From positions 1 through 5,292 of the forward strand of contig DROK01000169.1 in assembly GCA_011321895.1 (NCBI GenBank): 5,292 nt of DNA, written 5' to 3'. This stretch comes from Thermodesulfatator atlanticus (GTDB lineage Bacteria; Desulfobacterota; Thermodesulfobacteria; Thermodesulfobacteriales; Thermodesulfatatoraceae). A program made the translations under genes and the position numbers. Below, in pieces: positions 1-5,292 of the stretch (positions within the stretch are counted from its first letter, which is position 1; each line of letters opens with the position of its first letter). The notes beneath the pieces were generated by a model. That model made no database searches. It was not told the DNA's origin and saw only the letters and a list, made by a program, of their open reading frames with translations.

Positions 1-413
1 ATGATGGGCACTCCACCCCCAACCGCGGCCTCAAAGGCGATATCCACTCCCTTTTCCTTGGCGGCGGCGAAGAGTTCCGCCCCGTATTCGGCCAGGACCG
101 CTTTGTTGGCGGTGACCACGTGTTTGCCGGCCTCGATGGCTCTCAAGATAAAAGTTCTTGCCGGCTCAAGCCCCCCGATTAATTCCACCACTATTTTTAT
201 TTCCGGGTCCCGGAAAATGCTTTCCGGATCCGTGGTCAGCAGGGTATCAGGCACCTCCACCCGCCGGGGAAGACTCGGATCCCGCACCGCAATCTTTTTC
301 ACCAGGAGCGGGGCCCCGAGCCTCTTTTTAATAAGAGATTGGTTTTCGAAAAGGATTTTTACCGTACCCGAACCCACCGTGCCCAGACCGATGATACCTA
401 CGTAGACTGTCAT
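1..413 (-). CDS. hom: Homoserine dehydrogenase, N-terminal part (cut by window edge)
   Basis: Homoserine dehydrogenase reduces aspartate-4-semialdehyde to homoserine with NAD(P)H, the step committing aspartate carbon to threonine, methionine and isoleucine; it is cytoplasmic. Only the first 137 codons are present. The protein starts MTVYVGIIGLGTVGSGTV, a Rossmann dinucleotide-binding fold with GxGxxG at residues 9-14. It continues with ELIGG (78-81 region), the family-typical TANKA (101-105, with the conserved Lys104) and VGGGVPI (131-137), where the substrate-binding segment begins. This order and spacing match Hom N-termini, and no N-terminal aspartokinase domain is fused. The ATG at 413-411 is preceded by AGGAGG with a 5-base spacer. 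The start lies 9 bases after the recG stop, so the two genes are very likely co-transcribed and perhaps translationally coupled. The catalytic C-terminal half and any ACT regulatory domain lie outside the window, so feedback regulation cannot be judged. Confidence 0.95.
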   Translation of the reverse strand, partial: MTVYVGIIGLGTVGSGTVKILFENQSLIKKRLGAPLLVKKIAVRDPSLPRRVEVPDTLLTTDPESIFRDPEIKIVVELIGGLEPARTFILRAIEAGKHVVTANKAVLAEYGAELFAAAKEKGVDIAFEAAVGGGVPI

Positions 414-418
414 TTCTC

Positions 419-424
419 CCTCCT
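419..424 (-). promoter_or_regulatory. Ribosome binding site of hom, overlapping the recG stop
   Basis: The minus strand reads TAGGAGGGAGAA followed by ATG. The AGGAGG core at 424-419 is a full Shine-Dalgarno match, 5 bases before the hom start codon. Its first two bases are also the last two of the recG TAG stop codon (425-423). Ribosomes ending on recG therefore stand on the hom initiation site, an arrangement that favours reinitiation or coupling. The sequence is directly visible; the coupling is inference. Confidence 0.85.
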
Positions 425-2843
425 AGGCTACTTCCGAAAGTTTGAGGCGTTCCTGCCAGCGTTCAAAGAGTATTTCTTTTAAGAGAGGGTGTCTTTCAAG
501 CTCCGGATCCTCGGCTAGCAGGGCGAAGGCTTCCTGACGCGCCGCCACCAGCATGTCGTAGTCCCGGATCAGGTCCGCCCGTTTCAGGGAAAAATACCCG
601 GACTGTTTTACCCCCAGAAGTTCACCTGGCCCGCGGATCTTCATGTCCTCCTCCGCGATCCGGAAGCCGTCCTGGGTCTCACAAAGGATCTTGAGCCGAC
701 GCCACGCTTCGGTGCCTGGTTTGAGTTTATGGGCCACCAGCAAGCAATAAGAGGCCCTGTCGCCCCGGCCCACCCGGCCCCGTAACTGGTGTAATTGTGA
801 AAGACCAAATCTTTCCGCGTGCTCGATCACCATGACGGTGGCTTCCGGTACATCCACCCCCACTTCTATCACCGTGGTGGCTACCAGTAGCTGGTACTCT
901 CCCTCCTTAAAGGCCCTCATAATTTTTTCCTTTTCCGCAGGCTTCATCTTGCCGTGGAGAAGACCCACCCGGTATTCCTTAAAGACCTCTTTTTGCAAGT
1001 ATTCGGCCATGGTGGTAGCGGCCAAAAGGTCAGACTTTTCCGACTCCTCCACCAGCGGGAAAACGATATAGGCCCGGTTTCCCTGCCGCAGTTCCTGGCG
1101 CACCAGGGCGTAGACCTTGGCCCGTTCCTTGGCGCTGAAAAGATAGGTCTTTACGGGTTTGCGCCCGGCCGGCATTTCATCAATGATGGAAACGTCAAGG
1201 TCTCCGTAAACCGTCATGGCCAGGGTGCGGGGAATGGGGGTGGCGGTCATGACCAGGGTGTCTGGCTCAAGGCCTTTGGCCTTTTCCTTCAACGCCGCCC
1301 GTTGCAGGACCCCAAAACGGTGCTGTTCGTCAATGATAACCAGCCCTAATTTCTTAAAAGAAACGGCTTCCTGAAAAAGAGCGTGGGTCCCTATCACAAA
1401 GTGGATGTGCCCGGCCCTGAGCCCTTCGTAGATCTGCTTCTTTTCCCGGGCCGAACGCCCCCCGGTAAGGAGGGCGATTTCCACCCCGATCAGGTGGGCG
1501 TAACGCCGAAAATTGAGGTAGTGCTGTTCTGCCAGGATCTCGGTAGGGGCCATAAAGGCCACCTGATAGTGGTTATCGATGGCGATCAAAGCCGCCAAAA
1601 AGGCCACCACCGTCTTGCCACAGCCCACGTCCCCCTGCAGGAGGCGGTTCATGGGGTAGGGTTTGGCCATATCCTCCTTTATCTCCGCCAAGGCCCGCTC
1701 CTGGGCCCTGGTCAACCGGAAAGGTAAGGCGGCCAGAAATTTGGCCACCTTTTCGCTCTCGGTCTTAAAACTGATCCCCGGGGCCCGGGCCAGTCTCGAT
1801 TTTCTGAGGGCCAGGGCCAGTTCCAGGTAAAAAAACTCGTCAAAGGCAAGGCTTTTGTGGTAAACGCTCCTTTCGGTATTTAAGGCCTGTAAATCGTCCT
1901 CCTGGGAAGGGAAGTGCACCCCTTTAACGGCCAGCCGGAGGGGAAGAAGCCCCCTCTTTTTCAGGATCCGGGCCGGGATAGCACTTACCAGTTTGTCCGC
2001 GTAATCCCTTACGGCCTGATCCATTATGCGCCGGATAACCTTCTGCGAAAGGCCCTCCACCGCCGGATAGACGGGCAGAAGACGACCTATATGAAGGGAA
2101 AGGGTCTCTTCTCCGGGGAAGGCCACTTCCGGGTGTACTATTTCCTTGCGCCCGGCAAAGAGGGAGACTTCACCAGCCAGGATTACTCTCTGGCCGGGCT
2201 TAAACCTTTCCCGGAATTGCCTTTCGTTGAAGTGAAACCACTTGGCCGCGAGCAGACCCGTACCGTCTGAAAGCACCACTTCAAAGACCGGCCGCTTTTT
2301 AAATTTGACCGGCCCGGCCAGGACGATCTCCCCCTGCACCACCGCGTGTTCCCCCACTCTGACCGCCCGGATCTCTTTAATTTGCCGACGGTCTTCGTAA
2401 GCCCTGGGCAAAAAGAAGAGCAGATCCTCTACGGTCTTGACCTCGCGCTGGGCCAGTTTGGCGGCTATTTTGGGCCCTACCCCTTTGAGGTATTGCACAG
2501 GCTTTTGGAGTTCCCGGCGCAGCCGTCGGTAAGTCTCGGGATCAAGGGTTGTTTCTTCAAAATCCTGGGAAGGCGGCTGGTCTTCTCCTTCCAGGAGGGC
2601 CAAAATTTCTTTTATTCTTTCCTTTTTTTGCGGCAGCGGTAAGGCGTCAAGCCCGTCAATCTTTTTTTGCAGCTTCGGGGCAAGCTCTGGCGGAAGCCCG
2701 GAGGAGACCTCGTCTAAGGCACTTTTCAGCGCCGTCTCAAGCCCCTTTATTTTGGCCAAATTGGAAAAATCGCGCCGGCTGGCAAAACGAAGGGGTCTTA
2801 AGAGGGGAGCCAGCTTTTCTTCCTTTTCCTTGGCCTTCTCCAC
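423..2843 (-). CDS. recG: ATP-dependent DNA helicase RecG
   Basis: RecG is a superfamily 2 double-stranded DNA translocase that remodels stalled replication forks, D-loops, R-loops and Holliday junctions. The 806-residue product shows the full architecture. Residues 1-110 form a charged, helical N-terminal extension, longer than in E. coli RecG (693 aa) and like the Thermotoga type. A helix-hairpin-helix-like YLKGVGPKIAAKL (118-130) leads into the OB-fold wedge domain, about 150-260. The helicase core follows: Walker A GDVGCGKT (404-411), DEQH box (505-508), TATPIPRT motif III (533-540), and QLRGRVGRG motif VI (686-694). The RecG-specific C-terminal region, with RGPGELLGVKQSG (737-749), closes it. 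All motifs look intact. The GTG start at 2843 is chosen because an in-frame TGA lies five codons upstream (2858-2856) and the next Met is residue 274. No Shine-Dalgarno precedes it; a promoter-like element suggests a leaderless mRNA. It sits 41 bases after trpB2 and 9 before hom. Confidence 0.97.
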   Translation of the reverse strand: MEKAKEKEEKLAPLLRPLRFASRRDFSNLAKIKGLETALKSALDEVSSGLPPELAPKLQKKIDGLDALPLPQKKERIKEILALLEGEDQPPSQDFEETTLDPETYRRLRRELQKPVQYLKGVGPKIAAKLAQREVKTVEDLLFFLPRAYEDRRQIKEIRAVRVGEHAVVQGEIVLAGPVKFKKRPVFEVVLSDGTGLLAAKWFHFNERQFRERFKPGQRVILAGEVSLFAGRKEIVHPEVAFPGEETLSLHIGRLLPVYPAVEGLSQKVIRRIMDQAVRDYADKLVSAIPARILKKRGLLPLRLAVKGVHFPSQEDDLQALNTERSVYHKSLAFDEFFYLELALALRKSRLARAPGISFKTESEKVAKFLAALPFRLTRAQERALAEIKEDMAKPYPMNRLLQGDVGCGKTVVAFLAALIAIDNHYQVAFMAPTEILAEQHYLNFRRYAHLIGVEIALLTGGRSAREKKQIYEGLRAGHIHFVIGTHALFQEAVSFKKLGLVIIDEQHRFGVLQRAALKEKAKGLEPDTLVMTATPIPRTLAMTVYGDLDVSIIDEMPAGRKPVKTYLFSAKERAKVYALVRQELRQGNRAYIVFPLVEESEKSDLLAATTMAEYLQKEVFKEYRVGLLHGKMKPAEKEKIMRAFKEGEYQLLVATTVIEVGVDVPEATVMVIEHAERFGLSQLHQLRGRVGRGDRASYCLLVAHKLKPGTEAWRRLKILCETQDGFRIAEEDMKIRGPGELLGVKQSGYFSLKRADLIRDYDMLVAARQEAFALLAEDPELERHPLLKEILFERWQERLKLSEVA

Positions 2844-2858
2844 GAAATAAGTATATCA
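2843..2858 (-). promoter_or_regulatory. Predicted extended -10 promoter for a leaderless recG transcript
   Basis: On the minus strand the bases before recG read TGATATACTTATTTC and then GTG. TG at 2858-2857, one base, and TATACT at 2855-2850 form an extended -10 element that differs from TATAAT at one position. If TATACT occupies -12 to -7, then +1 is base 2843, a purine and the first base of the GTG start codon. No -35 hexamer lies 16-18 bases upstream, where the GC hairpin sits; extended -10 promoters can do without one. Together with the missing Shine-Dalgarno this predicts a leaderless recG mRNA. The motif and spacing are seen in the sequence; promoter activity is inferred. Confidence 0.5.
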
Positions 2859-2880
2859 CGGGGCCCGTAAAAGGGCCCCG
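2859..2880 (-). terminator. GC-rich hairpin after trpB2, possible weak intrinsic terminator
   Basis: Four bases after the trpB2 TAA, the minus strand reads CGGGGCCC, a six-base loop TTTTAC, then GGGCCCCG: a perfect 8-bp stem, all G-C pairs. What follows (TGATATACTTATTTC) is T-rich but has no continuous T-run, so a classical intrinsic terminator would be inefficient. It may partly terminate or 3'-protect the upstream transcript and let some polymerase read through into recG. The same bases occupy the place where a -35 box for recG would be. The other strand shows no T-run, so it does not look bidirectional. Confidence 0.6.
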
Positions 2881-2884
2881 CCCC

Positions 2885-4258
2885 TTAAAGACCCGTGGGG
2901 AACTTGGGGAAATGTTCCAGCTCTTTCAACGCCTCTTTTATCTTTTCTTCCGGATACTCGTAATCTTCCAGCTCTCCGGCGAGATAAGAATCATAAGCGG
3001 CGAGATCAAAGTGGCCGTGTCCGCTAAAATTAAAGACTATCACCTTTTCTTCCCCGGTCTCTTTACAGCGTAGGGCCTCATCGATGGCCGCCCTGATGGC
3101 GTGGCTGGTCTCTGGAGCCGGGATGATGCCTTCGGTACGGGCAAAAAGCAAAGCGGCCTCAAAACAGGGGTTTTGCGGATAGGCCCGTGGTTTTATCACC
3201 CCTTCTTTTACCAGCTGACACACCAGGGGGGCGTCTCCGTGGTAGCGTAATCCTCCTGCGTGAATGGCAGGGGGCTCAAAAGAATGACCCAGGGTGTGCA
3301 TAAGCAGAAGGGGCGTGAGGCCCGCGGTATCCCCGAAATCATAAGTGTAAATGCCCTTGGTGAGGGTGGGACAACTGGCCGGCTCCACCGCAATCACCTC
3401 GGCCTCTAACTTTCCTTCCAGGATGTCTCCGATAAAAGGAAAGGCAAACCCGGCGAAATTGCTCCCTCCCCCGACACAGCCTATCAAGACGTCCGGCTTT
3501 TCCTCCACCAGCGCCAGCTGCTTCTGGGCTTCAAGCCCTATCACCGTCTGGTGCAAGAGCACGTGGTTTAGCACGCTTCCCAGGGAATAGTTGGTGTCTT
3601 CGTGGGTGGCGGCATCCTCTACCGCTTCGGAGATGGCAATGCCGAGGCTCCCGGTGGAATGGGGGTTCTGGGCCAAGATACGCCGCCCCGCCTCGGTCCG
3701 CTCCGTAGGAGAAGGGTAAACCTCCGCCCCCCAGATATGCATAAGGCTTTTACGAAAAGGTTTCTGTTCAAAGGAGACCTTTACCATGTAGACCGTACAC
3801 GCCAGGTCAAAGAGCCGGCAGGCAAAGGCCAAGGCGCTGCCCCACTGCCCGGCCCCGGTCTCAGTAGCCAGGCGCTTAATACCGGCCTGTTTATTGTAGT
3901 AAGCCTGGGCGACGGCGGTATTGGGTTTATGGCTACCCGGAGGGCTCACGCTTTCGTTCTTGAAATAGATGCGGGCCGGCGTACCCAGCGCCTTTTCTAG
4001 ATTTCGGGCCCGGTGAAGCGGCGTAGGCCGCCAGAGTCGGTAAACCTCCCGCACCGGCTCGGGGATTTCGATCCAGGGCTCGGGGCTCATTTCCTGTTCG
4101 ATAAGGCTTTCGGGAAAGATGGCCCTCAATTCTTCGGGTTTTACCGGCTCCCCGGTGCGAGGGTTAAGGGGTGGGGCCGGTGGTTTGGGTAAACGGGGGA
4201 TGATGTTGTACCAGGCCTCAGGCAGGTCCTTTTCAGACAAAGTGATCTTGTGCTCCAT
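2885..4258 (-). CDS. trpB2: Tryptophan synthase beta chain, TrpB2 type (PLP enzyme)
   Basis: This 457-residue protein is a fold-type II PLP enzyme of the TrpB2 (TrpB-like) family, which condenses indole with serine to make tryptophan in the cytoplasm. Visible marks are a proline-rich N-terminal extension (about 20-40) absent from classical TrpB1 of about 400 residues; RPTPLHRA (77-84); GSHKPNTA (108-115), with Lys111 the expected PLP Schiff-base lysine; ETGAGQWG (133-140), with Glu133 matching the catalytic Glu of TrpB; the glycine-rich phosphate loop GGGSN (263-267); and [11 protein letters not shown] (409-419), the TrpB2 counterpart of the SGRGDKD segment of TrpB1. The ATG at 4258 has AAGGAG 6 bases upstream. 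No trpA or other trp gene adjoins. Characterised TrpB2 proteins of this class often work without stable TrpA and may salvage indole; some archaeal ones prefer O-phosphoserine. Which substrate is used here cannot be told. The gene lies 29 bases after a barrel gene and ends at a hairpin. Confidence 0.95.
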   Translation of the reverse strand: MEHKITLSEKDLPEAWYNIIPRLPKPPAPPLNPRTGEPVKPEELRAIFPESLIEQEMSPEPWIEIPEPVREVYRLWRPTPLHRARNLEKALGTPARIYFKNESVSPPGSHKPNTAVAQAYYNKQAGIKRLATETGAGQWGSALAFACRLFDLACTVYMVKVSFEQKPFRKSLMHIWGAEVYPSPTERTEAGRRILAQNPHSTGSLGIAISEAVEDAATHEDTNYSLGSVLNHVLLHQTVIGLEAQKQLALVEEKPDVLIGCVGGGSNFAGFAFPFIGDILEGKLEAEVIAVEPASCPTLTKGIYTYDFGDTAGLTPLLLMHTLGHSFEPPAIHAGGLRYHGDAPLVCQLVKEGVIKPRAYPQNPCFEAALLFARTEGIIPAPETSHAIRAAIDEALRCKETGEEKVIVFNFSGHGHFDLAAYDSYLAGELEDYEYPEEKIKEALKELEHFPKFPTGL

Positions 4259-4264
4259 TTTGTG

Positions 4265-4270
4265 CTCCTT
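4265..4270 (-). promoter_or_regulatory. Ribosome binding site of trpB2
   Basis: AAGGAG on the minus strand at 4270-4265 stands 6 bases before the ATG at 4258-4256. It lies inside the 29-base gap after the barrel gene stop. The gap is too short for a convincing separate promoter, and I see none in it, which supports co-transcription of the two genes. Confidence 0.85.
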
Positions 4271-4287
4271 GACTTTGCGGATTTTTC

Positions 4288-5253
4288 TTAAAAGACGTAG
4301 CCTATTTTAAACCATACGTTTTGCCCTTCCGTCATCTCTTCAGCGCCAAATTCGAACTGAGTCCTTACGGAGATAAAAAGTTTCTGGTTCTGATACCAAA
4401 GCCCCGGCCCTATGGCCCAGACCAGGCCCTGGTTGTCCTCAAGGTCTTCCAAGGCGGCGCGCAGGGCGGGAGGACCGGAAAAATCATCGAAATCAAAATC
4501 ATCATTTTTGACCTGGCGGTAGTAATAACCACTGAGCCCTATCCTCAAATTGGGTCGCAAAGCGTAAGAAACACACCAGTCAAAATGGAATTCCTGCCCC
4601 GGGGTCCGGTCAATGGTTACCCCCATCGGGGTGGGGTAATCGTCCTGTTTGGTGTTGAAGTCGTACATGAGCTTTAAGGAAGCGGCCCAACGGGGAGTGA
4701 AAAAGTAAGTCAGGGCCAAAACAGGCTCAAAGGTCCAGAAATTACGCCCCACACTGGCAAGATTGTCATCGTCTTCGTTGGAAAGGGGAATATAAATGTC
4801 TGCGATATCAAGGACGACGTGAAATTTCCCGCCTTTTAGATGCCAGGCCAGGAGAAAAGGGGAATAGATGAGGTAAGGGACATCAAAATCATCGTAACTC
4901 TTTTGGGCCTTAGGCCCTACGGGGACCTTAAAATTGAGATCCACGTTGACTGCCAGCAAGAAAAAGTGCTGTCCGTAATAGCCTCCAAAAAGTTTTTTCT
5001 TGGTGAAATAGATAAAACGTAAGACCTCGGCCCAGACGGTAACGTCGTCAAAGATGGGTACTTCGTCTCCGCTGGTGTCTTTGAGTTCGTCCGCGCTGTA
5101 ATAATAGGCGTAATTGAGAACGGTCAGTCCCGGGGGTGGTGCCGCCCCTACCAGGAATCCTTCCGCCCCCAAGGGATAGGCCTTGCCACCCCCGGCCAGC
5201 ACGTTCCCGCCCAGGAAAGATAATAACAGAAGGGTCGCTAAGAGGAGCCTCAT
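4288..5253 (-). CDS. Outer-membrane beta-barrel protein, SphA/phenol MetA-degradation-like family
   Basis: The 321-residue product begins with a signal peptide: MR, a Leu-rich core, and a likely signal peptidase I site after VLA (residue 20). The mature start, [34 protein letters not shown] (about 26-59), resembles the opening of the 'MetA pathway of phenol degradation' transporter-like family (Phenol_MetA_deg). The rest alternates amphipathic, aromatic-rich strands (for example 95-112, 126-138, 143-155, 173-184, 188-198, 221-231, 235-247, 277-288, 290-303, 311-321) with polar loops, and ends in YVF; a terminal Phe is the usual BAM recognition signal. About 12 strands are plausible, giving a small pore in the outer membrane. 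Acidic clusters near 159-163 and 250-257 probably lie in loops. The ATG at 5253 is supported by GGAGG 5 bases upstream and by the signal peptide, although the frame stays open to the window edge. The substrate is unknown; family members occur beside aromatic-degradation genes but also widely elsewhere. Confidence 0.8.
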   Translation of the reverse strand: MRLLLATLLLLSFLGGNVLAGGGKAYPLGAEGFLVGAAPPPGLTVLNYAYYYSADELKDTSGDEVPIFDDVTVWAEVLRFIYFTKKKLFGGYYGQHFFLLAVNVDLNFKVPVGPKAQKSYDDFDVPYLIYSPFLLAWHLKGGKFHVVLDIADIYIPLSNEDDDNLASVGRNFWTFEPVLALTYFFTPRWAASLKLMYDFNTKQDDYPTPMGVTIDRTPGQEFHFDWCVSYALRPNLRIGLSGYYYRQVKNDDFDFDDFSGPPALRAALEDLEDNQGLVWAIGPGLWYQNQKLFISVRTQFEFGAEEMTEGQNVWFKIGYVF

Positions 5254-5258
5254 CTCTT

Positions 5259-5263
5259 CCTCC
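5259..5263 (-). promoter_or_regulatory. Ribosome binding site of the barrel protein gene
   Basis: The minus strand reads GGGAGGAAGAG followed by ATG. GGAGG at 5263-5259 is 5 bases before the start codon at 5253-5251. This site decides the start, because the reading frame stays open upstream to the end of the window (5292) and the signal peptide begins exactly at this ATG. I see no convincing promoter in the 39 bases above the gene, so its promoter is probably outside the window. Confidence 0.8.
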
Positions 5264-5292
5264 CGGATAGTTTTTCTCCTCTTAGCGGAAGG

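Noticed and set aside
1..405. Open frame on the plus strand, 134 codons, starting at the window edge.
   Set aside because: It lies exactly opposite hom, its translation has no recognisable domain and is Ser/Thr/Arg-rich low-information sequence, and the minus strand carries clear Hom motifs.
2873..2878. A -35 box for the recG promoter at 17-base spacing.
   Set aside because: The minus strand reads GGGCCC there, unlike TTGACA; neighbouring spacings are equally GC-rich, so only an extended -10 model is supported.
2549..3073. Plus-strand open frame of 174 codons crossing the recG/trpB2 gap.
   Set aside because: It overlaps two well-supported genes on the other strand and shows no motif or plausible fold; an antisense shadow of GC-rich coding DNA.
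3602..4000. Plus-strand open frame of 132 codons opposite trpB2.
   Set aside because: It is antisense to the catalytic core of trpB2; no Shine-Dalgarno or family resemblance supports it.
5282..5284. TAA on the minus strand near the window edge, possibly the stop of an upstream gene.
   Set aside because: Only two codons precede it in the window, so there is no coding evidence; a chance stop codon is as likely.
5254..5292. N-terminal extension of the barrel protein, since its frame is open to the edge.
   Set aside because: The upstream codons give a highly charged stretch that would bury the signal peptide, while the ATG at 5253 has a well-spaced GGAGG.
1..5292. Signs of a defence system, mobile element, CRISPR array or toxin-antitoxin pair.
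   Set aside because: All long frames on the coding strand are accounted for by housekeeping-type genes and a barrel protein; no spaced repeats, transposase motifs or small paired genes are visible in the short gaps.

Overview
The window is a compact, gene-dense stretch of bacterial chromosome. Every supported gene lies on the minus strand, so transcription runs from high to low coordinates. In that order it holds a small outer-membrane beta-barrel protein (5253-4288), a TrpB2-type tryptophan synthase beta chain (4258-2885), the DNA helicase RecG (2843-423), and the first 137 codons of homoserine dehydrogenase (from 413, running off the low-coordinate edge). Non-coding DNA amounts to 39 bases above the first gene and gaps of 29, 41 and 9 bases. 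No stretch above 300 bases lacks a gene, and I see no mobile element, CRISPR array, tRNA or rRNA.

The organism is probably a Gram-negative thermophile. The outer-membrane protein has a signal peptide and a C-terminal Phe, which implies an outer membrane. TrpB2 is typical of archaea and thermophilic bacteria. RecG has the long N-terminal extension seen in Thermotoga and other deep-branching lineages, and the proteins are rich in Lys, Glu and Arg. The moderately high GC content and the barrel family fit a Thermodesulfobacterium-like or related Desulfobacterota lineage. That placement is inference from protein style, not from a marker gene.

The layout suggests two transcriptional blocks. The barrel gene and trpB2 are 29 bases apart, each with a good Shine-Dalgarno, and look co-transcribed. 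Just after trpB2 comes a perfect 8-bp GC hairpin. It is followed at once by an extended -10 promoter motif whose predicted +1 is the G of the recG GTG start codon. recG has no Shine-Dalgarno and an in-frame stop five codons upstream, so it may be translated from a leaderless mRNA. recG and hom are tightly linked: the hom Shine-Dalgarno overlaps the recG stop codon.

Functionally this is a mix of amino-acid metabolism (Trp or indole salvage, Thr/Met/Ile branch), replication-fork repair and an envelope protein. I do not see a new multi-gene system. The points most worth following are the leaderless recG arrangement and the pairing of an aromatic-compound-associated barrel family with TrpB2, which could mean indole uptake and salvage.
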